64,000 nucleotides of DNA from Pseudomonas sp. PDM18 (lineage in GTDB: Bacteria; Pseudomonadota; Gammaproteobacteria; Pseudomonadales; Pseudomonadaceae), in NCBI RefSeq assembly GCF_014852585.1, contig NZ_JACVBX010000012.1, positions 124,001-188,000 of the forward strand. Reading direction: 5' to 3'. A program made the translations under genes and the position numbers. The notes under the pieces are model-generated. The model was given only the letters and a program-made list of their open reading frames with translations. It did no database searches and was not told where the DNA came from. Shown here one piece after another: positions 55,740-64,000 of this stretch (within the stretch, counting starts at the first letter, position 1; each line of letters starts with the position of its first letter).

Positions 55740-56616
55740 GGCGGTAATAGCGATCCAGCAAGGCGGGCAGGCCGGCGCGCCAGGCGCGCGGCTTGATACC
55801 GAAGGTATGGAGGATTTTCTTGCAGGCGAGCACCGCGTGCTGCGGTTCGTCGCCAGCGTCCGGGCGCGCGGCGTGGGCCTGCGGGCTCGGCTCCTGGACG
55901 GCCAGGGTATGGAAGGCGCGTGCCTCGCCGAGCACTACCTGGCCCAGGGACAGAGTGGTCGTGGCTTCAAGGCCGCCATAGTGGTAGGTGCCCCACAGCG
56001 GCGCCTGGCAGTCGAGCTGCTTGAGCACGGAGAGGATCACCCGCGCGGCGTCATCCACCGGAGTCGGGTTGCCGCGCCGGTCGTCGGCGAGGAACAGCAC
56101 CTGCTCCTTCTCGGCACGCTCGAGGAAGCGGCCGAGCACGCCGTCGGTGCTGTCGTCCAGCAGCCAGCCGAAACGCAGCAGCACGTGCCGCGGACAGGTC
56201 GCCCGCACCCACTGTTCCATGCGCCATAGCGCCTGGCCACGCGGGCCCAGGGGCAACGGCTCGTCCTTCTCGCTGTAGGCAGTGGCGCGGGCGCCATCGA
56301 ACACGCGGTAGCTGGACGGCTGGATGAGCAGGATCTCGTGGTGCTGGCAGAGTTCAGCCAGACGCTCCACCGCGCGCTCCTGACTGGCCAGGCGAGCGGC
56401 TTCGACGGCCTCGGCCTGGAACCAGTCGTAGTAGTAGGCAAGGTTGATCACCGCGTCGGGGCGGGTCTCGTCCAGCAGGACGGTGAGGCTGGAAGCGTCC
56501 CAGCCCTGTTCGGGCGGCCGGGGGGCGAGGAAGCCGATGTCTTCCTCGGCGCCAAGGCGTATCAGCGCCTGTCCAAGGGCATTACCGCCACCCAACAGCA
56601 TCAGGCGCATGCGCAT
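55732..56616 (-). CDS. Sugar nucleotide-binding protein, RmlD/SDR-like
   Basis: A 294-aa extended-SDR protein with N-terminal MRLMLLGGGNALGQALIRLG, a variant GGGNxxG NAD loop. VINLAYYYDWF and LIQPSSYRVFDG occur where RmlD has its catalytic Ser and Tyr regions, though no clear YxxxK is seen, so catalysis is doubtful. It pairs with the epimerase gene by an 8-base overlap. The upstream in-frame TTG/ATG choice near 56616 is uncertain. Confidence 0.82.
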   Translation of the reverse strand: MRMRLMLLGGGNALGQALIRLGAEEDIGFLAPRPPEQGWDASSLTVLLDETRPDAVINLAYYYDWFQAEAVEAARLASQERAVERLAELCQHHEILLIQPSSYRVFDGARATAYSEKDEPLPLGPRGQALWRMEQWVRATCPRHVLLRFGWLLDDSTDGVLGRFLERAEKEQVLFLADDRRGNPTPVDDAARVILSVLKQLDCQAPLWGTYHYGGLEATTTLSLGQVVLGEARAFHTLAVQEPSPQAHAARPDAGDEPQHAVLACKKILHTFGIKPRAWRAGLPALLDRYYRHV

Positions 56617-56756
56617 ATTCTGGGGGTCACTCGAATCCGTGGGTTACCGCCGGCGCGCAATGTGCCGGGGATGATGCCCGCATTTTTCCTGTGCCCCGGC
56701 ACAGCGTCAAGCTTGGCCGACCCGCTGCAGCCTCGGCCGCACGCGGCGCTGCCGTT

Positions 56757-57245
56757 CTAGGAGCGGCGACGGAACAGCGGGCGCGGCTCGATCACCGAGC
56801 GGCCATAGAGCACGCTCAGGCCTGCCAGGCCCTTCAGCGCGTCTTCCACGGACTTGTCCTCGCGCACGGCGAAGGCATCGAAACCGCACTGACGCATGTG
56901 CGCCAACTGGTCACGCAGCACATCACCCACCGCGCGCAGCTCGCCGCGCCAGCCGAGGCGGCTGCGCAACAGGTAGGCCAGGCTGTAGCCGCGACCGTCG
57001 CGGAAGCTGGGGAAGTCGATGGCGATCAGCGCCGGCTCCTGCAAGCGCCAGATGAGCTCCTCGGGATCATCTTCCGGTGCCAGCCAGACGCCGAAACCCG
57101 CACCGGACTCCAGCGCCAGCCAACTCTTCAACGGCAGGATCAGCCGTCCCTCGGGCAATTCCTCCGGCACTTCGCGCAGCCACTCCCAGGGATCGCCCGC
57201 CGCCACTTCCGCCAAACCGTCTCGCAGATGAATCAGATTCTTCAC
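56757..57245 (-). CDS. DUF934 protein, sulfite-reductase partner
   Basis: A 162-aa cytoplasmic DUF934 protein. It starts at GTG 57245, overlapping the cysI stop (GTGA). Blocks are FGVWLAPEDDPEELIW, LIAIDFPSFRDGRGYSLAYL, MRQCGFDAFAVRED and the closing YGRSVIEPRPLFRRR. DUF934 genes regularly follow cysI in pseudomonads, suggesting a role in sulfite reduction. An electron-delivery role is a guess. The gap 56617-56756 before the sugar-nucleotide gene has no gene. Confidence 0.9.
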   Translation of the reverse strand: MKNLIHLRDGLAEVAAGDPWEWLREVPEELPEGRLILPLKSWLALESGAGFGVWLAPEDDPEELIWRLQEPALIAIDFPSFRDGRGYSLAYLLRSRLGWRGELRAVGDVLRDQLAHMRQCGFDAFAVREDKSVEDALKGLAGLSVLYGRSVIEPRPLFRRRS

Positions 57246-58906
57246 GCCGGCACCTCCGCCTGGCGGTAGACCCGCGCCTTGAATGGCTCCAGGCCGATGC
57301 GCTCGACCGTTTCGACGAAGCGCTCCCCCGCGCCGCGCTGTTCCACATAGGTGCGCACCAGCGCCTCGATCACATCCGGCACCTCGGCCGCGCTGAACGA
57401 CGGGCCAATCACCTTGCCCAGCGCGCTCTTCACCCCCTGCGCCCCGCCCAGGGTGATCTGGTACCACTCGCTGCCGTTCTTATCGACGCCGAGAATCCCG
57501 ATGTTGCCTATATGGTGATGGCCGCAGGCGTTCATGCAGCCGGAGATGTTCAGGCTGAGGTCGCCCAGATCGTGCAGGTAGTCGAGGTCCTCGAAGCGCT
57601 GCTGGATGCCCTGGGCGATGGGGATCGACTTGGCGTTGGCCAGCGCGCAGAAGTCGCCGCCGGGGCAGGCGATGATGTCGGTCAGCAGGCCCTGGTTCGG
57701 CGTGCCCAAGCCGGCGACGCAGGCTTCCTGCCAGAGCGCATGGAGGTCGGCTTTGCGCACGTCCGGCAGCACCAGGTTCTGCTCGTGGGCAACGCGGATT
57801 TCACCGAAGCCGAAGCGCTCGGCCCAATCGGCCACCTGTTCCATCTGCTCGGCGGTCGCATCCCCCGGCGGCGCCTCGGCGCCCGGCTTGGTGGACAGCA
57901 CCACGCTGGCATAGCCCGGCACGCGGTGCGGGCGCACATTACGCGAGACCCAGCGGGCGAACGTGGCATCAGCGGCCAGCGCCGCACCGAAGGCGAGGTC
58001 GTCGGAAACTGCGTAGATTGGCGGCTCGAAGGCAGCAGCGACGCGCTGGTACTCGTCGAGGGTCAACTGCGCCTCGCCGTCGCGCAGGTGCTGCCACTCC
58101 TCCTCCACTTCCCGGGAAAACGCCTCGATACCCAGCGCCTTCACCAGGATCTTGATCCGCGCCTTGTACTTGTTGTCGCGCCGGCCATGGCGGTTGTACA
58201 CGCGCAGGATGGCCTCGACGTACGACAGCAAATGCCACCAGGGCAGGTCGTCGCGGATCACCTGGCCGAGCATCGGCGTGCGCCCCAGCCCGCCGCCCAC
58301 CAGCACCTTCAGGCGTAGCTCGCCGTCTTCGGCGCGGCGCAGGTAGAGGCCGATGTCGTGCATCATCACCGCCGCGCGGTCTTCCTCGGCGGCGCAGATC
58401 GCAATCTTGAACTTGCGCGGCAGGAAGAGGAATTCGGGGTTCACCGTCGACCACTGGCGGAGGATTTCCGCCAGTGGTCGCGGGTCGAGGAACTCGTCGG
58501 CGGCGACACCGGCAAAGGCCTCGGTGGTGATATTGCGCACGCAGTTGCCGGAAGTCTGGATGGCGTGCATCTCGACGTCCGCCAGGCGCTCGAGAATGTC
58601 CGGCACCCGCGCCAGCTCGACCCAGTTGAACTGGATGTTCTGCCGCGTGGTGAAGTGGCCATAGCCGCGATCGTGCTCGCGGGCGATCCAGGCCAGGGTG
58701 CGCATCTGCTCGCTGGACAGCGTGCCGTAGGGAATCGCCACCCGCAGCATGTAGGCGTGCTTCTGCAGGTACAGACCGTTCTGCAGGCGCAGCGGCAGGA
58801 ATTCCTCTTCGCTCAGCTCATCGCTCAGGCGCCGCTGCACCTGGTCACGGAACTGCGCCACCCGTTCGCGCACCAGGGCGCGGTCGTAATCATCGTATCG
58901 GTACAT
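57242..58906 (-). CDS. cysI: Sulfite reductase hemoprotein (CysI, single-subunit type)
   Basis: Six-electron reduction of sulfite to sulfide in cysteine synthesis; 554 aa. The two ferredoxin-like half domains are visible (RLQNGLYLQKHAYMLRVAIP and its C-terminal repeat VPGYASVVLSTKPGAE). The Fe4S4-siroheme cysteines are in IACPGGDFCALA and NISGCMNACGHH. No CysJ flavoprotein is adjacent; electrons must come from ferredoxin or another carrier. It is coupled to DUF934. Confidence 0.93.
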   Translation of the reverse strand: MYRYDDYDRALVRERVAQFRDQVQRRLSDELSEEEFLPLRLQNGLYLQKHAYMLRVAIPYGTLSSEQMRTLAWIAREHDRGYGHFTTRQNIQFNWVELARVPDILERLADVEMHAIQTSGNCVRNITTEAFAGVAADEFLDPRPLAEILRQWSTVNPEFLFLPRKFKIAICAAEEDRAAVMMHDIGLYLRRAEDGELRLKVLVGGGLGRTPMLGQVIRDDLPWWHLLSYVEAILRVYNRHGRRDNKYKARIKILVKALGIEAFSREVEEEWQHLRDGEAQLTLDEYQRVAAAFEPPIYAVSDDLAFGAALAADATFARWVSRNVRPHRVPGYASVVLSTKPGAEAPPGDATAEQMEQVADWAERFGFGEIRVAHEQNLVLPDVRKADLHALWQEACVAGLGTPNQGLLTDIIACPGGDFCALANAKSIPIAQGIQQRFEDLDYLHDLGDLSLNISGCMNACGHHHIGNIGILGVDKNGSEWYQITLGGAQGVKSALGKVIGPSFSAAEVPDVIEALVRTYVEQRGAGERFVETVERIGLEPFKARVYRQAEVPA

Positions 58907-59251
58907 CGCCAGGCCACCTTCGGGACGTTGCGTAGCCGCCTGCTTCTGTCGTCGGGCGCGCTACTTCAGGGTTGACCGAATAGTGGCCGGCGCCTGCTGT
59001 GCAAAACAGCGGCAGATCGCGCGGGAAAAACCGGATCAGATGTGCCCCGCGCCTGCCCCGTCGGGGCTGCGACCGGTTGCCGCAACAAGCCCGATCAGCC
59101 GCCCCATCGCGCAGCAAGCCAGACCGCCAGCAGCGCGGGGCGGAGCGTTTTCAGCCATCTGATACGGTTTTTTCCGACGAACCTGAATCTGTTTCGGGTG
59201 CAGACCGATTCGTACAGTCGCGGCGCCTCTTCTGCCTGATGGGCCACGACA
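58907..59251. promoter_or_regulatory. Divergent intergenic region, cysI / ccoG
   Basis: The 345-base gap between cysI and ccoG contains no convincing gene. A small GC palindrome GCCCCG-T-CGGGGC sits at 59055-59067, and AT-rich TCTGATACGGTTTTTTCCGACG near 59158-59180 is a plausible promoter region for ccoG. TCGTACAG occurs at 59209-59216. I see no clear Anr box. Confidence 0.45.
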
Positions 59252-60661
59252 ATGAGCGAAAGAATTCAAGCGAAGATCATCGAGATCGACGCACCGCAAC
59301 GTTTCACCCCGCCGCCAAAACCGCTGTCGGCGGTGACCCCGACGGTCTACACCAAGCGCTTCGCCGGGCGTTTCCGCGACCTGCGGCGCCTGGGTGGCGG
59401 CCTGCTGTTCCTGCTGTTCTTCGGCACCCTGTGGCTTACGTGGAACGGCCGCCAGGCGGTGCTCTGGGACCTGCCCGAGCGCAAGTTCTACATCTTCGGC
59501 GCGACCTTCTGGCCGCAGGACTTCATCCTGCTTTCGGCGATCCTGATCATCGCGGCCTTCGGCCTCTTCTTCATCACGGTGTTCGCCGGCCGCGTCTGGT
59601 GCGGCTACACCTGCCCGCAGAGCGTGTGGACCTGGATCTTCATGTGGGCCGAACAGGTCACTGAGGGCGACCGCAACCAGCGGATGAAGCGCGACGCCGG
59701 CCCTATCAGCGCCGAGAAGGTCTTGCGCAAGGGCGCCAAGCATGGCCTCTGGCTGCTGATCAGCCTGGTTACGGCGATCACCTTCATCGGCTACTTCACC
59801 CCGGTTCGCCCGCTGGTGGCGGACCTGTTCACCCTCAAGCTGGACCTGGAAAGCACCTTCTGGGTCGCCTTCTTCGCCGCCGCCACCTACGCCAACGCCG
59901 GCTGGCTGCGCGAGCAAGTGTGCATCCACATGTGCCCGTATTCGCGCTTCCAGAGCGTGATGTTCGACAAGGACACGCTGATCATTTCCTACGACGCGGC
60001 GCGCGGTGAATCCCGCGGCGCGCGCAAGAAGGACGCCGATCCCAAAGCCCTCGGCCTGGGCGACTGCATCGACTGCCACCAGTGCGTGCAGGTCTGCCCC
60101 ACTGGCATCGACATCCGCGACGGCCTGCAGATCGCCTGCATCGGCTGCGCCGCCTGCATCGACGCCTGCGACTCGGTGATGGACAAGATGGGCTACGACC
60201 GCGGCCTGGTGCGCTACACCTCGGAAAGCGCGCTGGAAGGCGGCAAGACCCACCTGCTGCGCCCACGCCTGATCGGCTACGCGGCGGTGCTGCTGGTGAT
60301 GATCGGCGCCTTCGTCTGGGCGCTGGAGGCACGGCCGCTGATCAACCTCGACGTCGCCCGCGACCGTGGCCTGTTCCGCGAGAACGCCGCCGGCGAGATT
60401 GAGAACATCTACAACCTCAAGCTGATCAACAAGACCCAGCAGCCGCAGCATTACCAGCTGAGCCTCGCCGATGGCGCCGGCTACCGCCTGCAAGGCGTGC
60501 CGGAGCTGATGTTGCAGCCAGGCGAGATCCGCGACTTCGCCGTCTCGGTGGCAAGCCTGGCGCAGAGCAGCGCCGGGGGTTCGGTGCCGCTGCACTTCAG
60601 GGTTAGCGACGGCAATGAAGAGATCGACGCCGCCAGCACCTTCGTCTCGCCGAGGCGCTGA
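59252..60661 (+). CDS. ccoG: Cytochrome c oxidase accessory protein CcoG (FixG/RdxA)
   Basis: Inner-membrane cupric reductase that supplies copper for cbb3-type cytochrome oxidase assembly; 469 aa. About five membrane helices lie in the first 215 residues and one near 345-365. Two 4Fe-4S clusters are marked by CIDCHQCVQVCPTGIDIRD and CIGCAACIDACD, and CGYTCPQ is the extra cysteine motif in a loop. A C-terminal Ig-like domain follows. ccoNOPQ are not in the window. Confidence 0.95.
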   Translation: MSERIQAKIIEIDAPQRFTPPPKPLSAVTPTVYTKRFAGRFRDLRRLGGGLLFLLFFGTLWLTWNGRQAVLWDLPERKFYIFGATFWPQDFILLSAILIIAAFGLFFITVFAGRVWCGYTCPQSVWTWIFMWAEQVTEGDRNQRMKRDAGPISAEKVLRKGAKHGLWLLISLVTAITFIGYFTPVRPLVADLFTLKLDLESTFWVAFFAAATYANAGWLREQVCIHMCPYSRFQSVMFDKDTLIISYDAARGESRGARKKDADPKALGLGDCIDCHQCVQVCPTGIDIRDGLQIACIGCAACIDACDSVMDKMGYDRGLVRYTSESALEGGKTHLLRPRLIGYAAVLLVMIGAFVWALEARPLINLDVARDRGLFRENAAGEIENIYNLKLINKTQQPQHYQLSLADGAGYRLQGVPELMLQPGEIRDFAVSVASLAQSSAGGSVPLHFRVSDGNEEIDAASTFVSPRR

Positions 60662-60747
60662 GCATGGCACGGGAGCTTGGCGTGACCTCGGCGCAGCGCC
60701 TAGAGTGGGCGGATTCTTCCGCCCCTCAGGCTGCCGTGCAGGACAAG

Positions 60748-62157
60748 ATGAAGCGCTACGAGAAATTCGCCGACGAGATCGCCGGCCTGATCCGCAGCGG
60801 CGTGCTCGCCCCCGGCCAGAAAGTCCCCTCGGTGCGGCACGCCAGCCGCACCTATGGGGTCAGCGCTTCCACGGTGTTCCAGGCCTATTACCTGCTGGAG
60901 GATCGCGGCCTGATCGTCGCCCGCGCGCGCTCGGGCTATTTCGTCCGCGAGCACGTGCAGCGTGCCCTGGCCGAGCCGGAGATTGCCCGCCACGACGCGC
61001 AAACCACCGAGGTGGACGTCAGCGAACTGGTGTTCTCGGTACTCAGCTCGATCAAGGACCCGGACACCGTGCCCTTCGGCTCGGCCTTCCCGGCGCCGGA
61101 ACTGTTCCCCCTGCCGCGCCTGGCGCGCTCCATGGCCCACGCCGTGCGCGACATGGACCCGCGCTCGGTGGTCGCCGACCTCGCTCCCGGCAGCCACGCG
61201 CTGCGCCGGCAGATCGCCCTGCGCTACATGGTCGGCGGCATGCCGCTGCCGGTGGAAGAACTGGTGGTCACCAACGGCGCGCTGGAAGCGCTGAACCTCT
61301 GCCTGCAGGTGGTGACCCAGCCGGGCGATCTGGTGGCCATCGAAGCCCCCGCTTTCTACGCCAGCCTGCAAGTGCTGGAACGGCTGAAATTGAAGGCGGT
61401 TGAAATCCCCGTGCACCCGCGCGAAGGCATCGACCTCGACGTGCTCGCCGACAGCCTCGCGCGCCTGCCGATCAAGGCCTGCTGGTTCATGAGCAACTTC
61501 CAGAACCCGCTGGGCGCCAGCATGGCCGAAGACAAGAAACGCGCCCTCGCCGCCTTGCTCAGCCAGTATCAGGTGCCGCTGATCGAGGACGACGTCTACG
61601 CCGAACTGTACTTCGCCGCCCAGGCGCCCAAGCCGGTGAAGGCGTTCGACAGCGAAGGGCTGGTGATGCACTGCAGCTCCTTCTCCAAGAGCCTGGCGCC
61701 GGGCTACCGGGTCGGCTGGGTAGCCGGCGGACGCTACGCCGAGCAGATCGAGCGACTCAAGCTGATGACCAGCCTGTCCGCCTCGGTGCCAGCGCAGGCG
61801 GCCATCGCCGACTACCTGCAGCACGGCGGCTACGACCGCCACCTGCGCAAGCTGCGCCACGCGCTGGAAAGCCAGCAGCACGCGATGCTCGCCGCCGTGG
61901 CCCGGCACCTCCCCGCCGCCACCCGCGTCACCCGGCCCAGCGGCGGCTACTTCCTGTGGCTGGAGCTGCCCGAGCAGATCGACGCGCTCAAGCTGTTCCA
62001 ACTCGCCCATGCCCAGGGCATCAGCCTCGCGCCAGGGCCGATCTTCTCGGCGACGCGGCGCTTCGGCCACTGCCTGCGATTGAACTATGGCCACCCGTGG
62101 ACCACGGCGAGCGAACAGGCCATGGAAACACTCGGTCGGATCATTCACTCGTTGTAG
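60748..62157 (+). CDS. MocR-type regulator (GntR helix-turn-helix fused to aminotransferase domain)
   Basis: A 469-aa fusion. Residues about 1-75 form a GntR winged helix (FADEIAGLIRSGVLAPGQKV, SVRHASRTYGVSASTVFQAY) and about 110-465 a fold-type I aminotransferase domain with the PLP lysine in SSFSKSLAPGYRVGW. MocR proteins are PLP-sensing regulators, usually of amine, taurine or vitamin B6 pathways. Start ATG 60748 follows CAGGACAAG; an upstream ATG at 60664 lies 2 bases after ccoG. The target is unknown. Confidence 0.9.
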   Translation: MKRYEKFADEIAGLIRSGVLAPGQKVPSVRHASRTYGVSASTVFQAYYLLEDRGLIVARARSGYFVREHVQRALAEPEIARHDAQTTEVDVSELVFSVLSSIKDPDTVPFGSAFPAPELFPLPRLARSMAHAVRDMDPRSVVADLAPGSHALRRQIALRYMVGGMPLPVEELVVTNGALEALNLCLQVVTQPGDLVAIEAPAFYASLQVLERLKLKAVEIPVHPREGIDLDVLADSLARLPIKACWFMSNFQNPLGASMAEDKKRALAALLSQYQVPLIEDDVYAELYFAAQAPKPVKAFDSEGLVMHCSSFSKSLAPGYRVGWVAGGRYAEQIERLKLMTSLSASVPAQAAIADYLQHGGYDRHLRKLRHALESQQHAMLAAVARHLPAATRVTRPSGGYFLWLELPEQIDALKLFQLAHAQGISLAPGPIFSATRRFGHCLRLNYGHPWTTASEQAMETLGRIIHSL

Positions 62158-62267
62158 GGCGCGCGCCGAGGGACTGATCCGTACATTCGGAAACCTTCTG
62201 TACCTATGCGGCAAGTTGTCGCAGGAATAGTCTGTCAGGCAGGAAAACCCGGACGAGGGAAGCTGCC

Positions 62268-62387
62268 ATGGATGCGGAAGGCTTGATGATCCTGCTCACA
62301 GTGAGCGCCGCGCTCGGCGTGCACCTGTGGGTGCGCTGGTACCTGCGGCGCGGAATGCTGCCGCGCGGGGAGCCGTGGCTGGCGTGA
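62268..62387 (+). CDS. 39-aa putative small membrane protein
   Basis: An ATG at 62268 with a good Shine-Dalgarno (GACGAGGGAAG) opens a 39-codon ORF encoding one membrane helix: MDAEGLMILLTVSAALGVHL followed by a basic tail (WVRWYLRRGMLPRG). The positive-inside pattern suggests N-out, C-in. The stop lies 10 bases before the VOC gene. I know no homologue; conservation is needed to call it real. Confidence 0.45.
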   Translation: MDAEGLMILLTVSAALGVHLWVRWYLRRGMLPRGEPWLA

Positions 62388-62397
62388 GAACACCGAC

Positions 62398-62829
62398 ATG
62401 CTGAAGATGAACGCCCTGGTGCCGGAGCTGATCGTCGCGGACCTGACGAGAAGCCTGCACTTCTACTGCGAGGTGCTCGGTTTCGCCATCGAGTACCAGC
62501 GCCGCGAAGACGACTTCGCTTTTCTTTCCTTTGGCGACAGCCAGCTCATGCTGGAGCAGGACTGGCATTCCGACTCGCCATGGAGCGTGCGCCCACTGGA
62601 CCCACCACTGGGACGAGGCATCAACTTCTCCATCCGCTGCCCCGATATTCAGGCGCTGGTGAGTTCACTGAACGAGGCGCGTATCTCGCTACGCAAACCC
62701 GTTGAGGAGCGCTGGTACCGGCAGGACGAACAGTTGTACGGGGAGCGCAATTTCCTCGTCCAGGACCCGGACGGCTACCTGTTACGCTTCGCCCAGAGCC
62801 TTGGATCGCGGCCGCTGCCAGCCGACTGA
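62398..62829 (+). CDS. VOC-superfamily protein (bleomycin-resistance/glyoxalase-like)
   Basis: A 143-aa protein of the vicinal oxygen chelate superfamily with paired beta-alpha-beta-beta-beta modules: MNALVPELIVADLTRSLHFY, EVLGFAIEYQRR and FLVQDPDGYLLRFAQSLG. The possible metal ligands are H-E or Q-E but are not all evident, so it may be a binding protein rather than an enzyme. It follows the tiny membrane ORF closely and converges on cobM. Confidence 0.9.
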   Translation: MLKMNALVPELIVADLTRSLHFYCEVLGFAIEYQRREDDFAFLSFGDSQLMLEQDWHSDSPWSVRPLDPPLGRGINFSIRCPDIQALVSSLNEARISLRKPVEERWYRQDEQLYGERNFLVQDPDGYLLRFAQSLGSRPLPAD

Positions 62830-62834
62830 TTTCG

Positions 62835-63581
62835 CTACGGCCGATACAGATGCGCATGCCCCGCGCTGTACAGCGACGAATCGGCAAACCCCTCCGCCCC
62901 CAGCACCTTGCCCACCAGGATCAGCGCGGTGCGCCGGAAGCCCTTGGCGTGTGCCTTGGGCAGGATGTCGCCGAGGGTGCCGGTGACCTGGTCCTGGTCC
63001 GGCCAACTGGCGCGATGGATCACCGCGATGGGGCAGTCCGCGCCGTAGTGCGGCAGCAGTTCGGCGACGATGTTCGCCAACTGGCCGACGCCCAGGTGAA
63101 TAGCCAGGGTCGCTCGGTGCTGCGCCAGTTCCGCCAGCGACTCGCCTTCGGGCATGCGCGTCTTGCTGGCGTAGCGGGTGAGGATCAGTGTCTGGGAGAT
63201 GTCCGGCAAGGTCAGCTCGCAACCCAGAATCGCCGCGCAGGCGGAAGTCGCGGTGACGCCGGGGACAATCTCGTAGGCGATACCCAACTCACGCAGGTGA
63301 CGGATCTGCTCGCCGATGGCGCCGTACAGCGAGGGGTCGCCGGAGTGCACCCGCGCCACATCCTTGCCCTCGCCGTGAGCCTGGGTCAGCAGCGCTACGA
63401 TCTCCTCAAGATTCAGCTCGGCGGTATTCACCACGCGCTCGGCGCTGTGCCCTTCCAGCACGGCCGGCGGCACCAGGGAACCCGCGTAGAGGATCACCGG
63501 GCAGTTGCGGATCAGCCGCTGGCCCTTGACCGTGATGAGCTCGGGATCGCCGGGGCCGGCGCCGATGAAGTAGACCGTCAT
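62835..63581 (-). CDS. cobM: Precorrin-4 C11-methyltransferase
   Basis: SAM-dependent methyltransferase of the aerobic cobalamin pathway, methylating precorrin-4 at C11; 248 aa. MTVYFIGAGPGDPELITVKG and ARVHSGDPSLYGAIGEQI are the nucleotide and precorrin-binding blocks of the tetrapyrrole methylase fold, with VPGVTATSACAAILGCEL. Start ATG 63581. It overlaps the cobE stop by 4 bases and is coupled to it. Confidence 0.95.
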   Translation of the reverse strand: MTVYFIGAGPGDPELITVKGQRLIRNCPVILYAGSLVPPAVLEGHSAERVVNTAELNLEEIVALLTQAHGEGKDVARVHSGDPSLYGAIGEQIRHLRELGIAYEIVPGVTATSACAAILGCELTLPDISQTLILTRYASKTRMPEGESLAELAQHRATLAIHLGVGQLANIVAELLPHYGADCPIAVIHRASWPDQDQVTGTLGDILPKAHAKGFRRTALILVGKVLGAEGFADSSLYSAGHAHLYRP

Positions 63582-63994
63582 GACGGCTCCTGTGCGGATT
63601 CGACGGGGATGAAAGCGAGTGCGCAGGTGGCCTGCTCGCTGCGGCGCTTGCCCATCAGCAGGCGTGCCGGCGCACCACCTTGCGCCTCGGCCTGCAGCAA
63701 TGCCGCCGCTTCGGCCACGCTCGCACTGCCGGTGGCCGCGCGCACGGTTTCGGAAGGGTCGCCCAGGCGCTTCTCGCAGGCCGCGAGCTGTTGCGGCGTG
63801 AACAGCGCCAGCGGCAGATCGAGGGCGGCGGCCAGGGCGGTCAACCCCTCTTCGTCTGCCTTCAGTGTGGCACTGGCCAGCGCGGTGAGGTTCGACTCGT
63901 CGAGCCCCGTTTCGGCCAATGTCTCTCGCAATAGCGCGCGCAGTTCGTCGAGCGGGCAACCCCGGCGGCAACCGAGGCCGGCAACCAGTGTCAT
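63578..63994 (-). CDS. cobE: Cobalamin biosynthesis protein CobE
   Basis: A 138-aa protein of the CobE/GbiG C-terminal family, of uncertain step in the aerobic B12 pathway: LVAGLGCRRGCPLDELRALL opens it, with ASATLKADEEGLTALAAALD and GSASVAEAAALLQAE. The start is at 63994 (ATG), near the edge. It precedes cobM with a 4-base overlap. The remaining six bases of the window hold nothing that can be assigned. Confidence 0.9.
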   Translation of the reverse strand: MTLVAGLGCRRGCPLDELRALLRETLAETGLDESNLTALASATLKADEEGLTALAAALDLPLALFTPQQLAACEKRLGDPSETVRAATGSASVAEAAALLQAEAQGGAPARLLMGKRRSEQATCALAFIPVESAQEPS

Positions 63995-64000
63995 GGTCGC

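Noticed and set aside
58979-58992. TTGACCGAATAG as an Anr box for ccoG
   Set aside because: Only one half-site is present and the position relative to the ccoG start is wrong.

Overview
The window is chromosomal DNA from a high-GC Pseudomonas of the P. aeruginosa lineage. The gene order repeatedly matches, from memory, the PAO1 blocks around PA3980-PA4015 (miaB to the quinone-oxidoreductase region), PA4045-PA4069 (btuF-like to the sugar-nucleotide epimerases), and then a block with cysI-DUF934, ccoG and cob genes that sits elsewhere in PAO1. No rRNA, tRNA, CRISPR, prophage or transposase was seen. Coding is dense, most genes within an operon overlap by 1-4 bases (ATGA, GTGA and TGATG junctions), and intrinsic terminators separate the convergent units.

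Layout. 1-4.3 kb: the miaB tail, then phoH(ybeZ)-ybeY-corC-lnt (ribosome/rRNA processing and lipoprotein N-acylation). 4.3-10.2 kb: an ElyC/YdcF-like protein and a zinc-ribbon protein on the minus strand, then leuS, lptE and holA. 10.2-16.6 kb: an accessory-looking cluster of an MFS transporter, divergent hydantoinase/oxoprolinase-type genes hyuB-hyuA, and an AraC regulator. 16.6-19.1 kb: a YCII protein, the ribosome-rescue gene arfA with a hairpin inside its coding region, and the lytic transglycosylase sltB3. 19.1-30.4 kb: a long minus-strand run lipA-lipB-ybeD, dacC, rlpA-sltB1-rodA-pbpA-rlmH-rsfS-nadD-proA, covering lipoylation, cell elongation and peptidoglycan trimming, ribosome biogenesis and NAD/proline synthesis.

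30.7-37.6 kb: an alpha/beta hydrolase with what looks like a degenerate PilZ C-terminus, three kinds of palindromic repeat, a methyltransferase, mpg, a DedA-PAP2 fusion, and a LysR regulator divergent from a monooxygenase/oxidoreductase pair. 37.7-47.4 kb: a minus-strand riboflavin/thiamin/phospholipid region (btuF-like, a membrane protein, ribA, a retropepsin-like protease, an SBP3 protein, pgpA-thiL-nusB-ribH, ribBA, ribE, ribD-nrdR). An FMN riboswitch lies between ribD and ribE, followed by a hairpin over a ribosome-binding site and a short leader ORF that overlaps ribE. 47.5-56.6 kb: a YbaY-like lipoprotein and methyltransferase, cnoX, a Zur-box-headed zinc operon (DUF2796, ABC ATPase, permease, DUF3299), oprG with an Anr-type site, a SirB2-family protein and two sugar-nucleotide enzymes. 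56.7-64 kb: DUF934-cysI, ccoG, a MocR-type regulator, a tiny membrane ORF with a VOC protein, and cobM-cobE.

The points most worth following up are the riboflavin leader (riboswitch, RBS hairpin and overlapping leader ORF), the hydrolase/PilZ-like fusion, the hyuBA catabolic island, the hairpin-bearing arfA gene and the repeat families. All family assignments are from sequence reading and memory; no database search was run.
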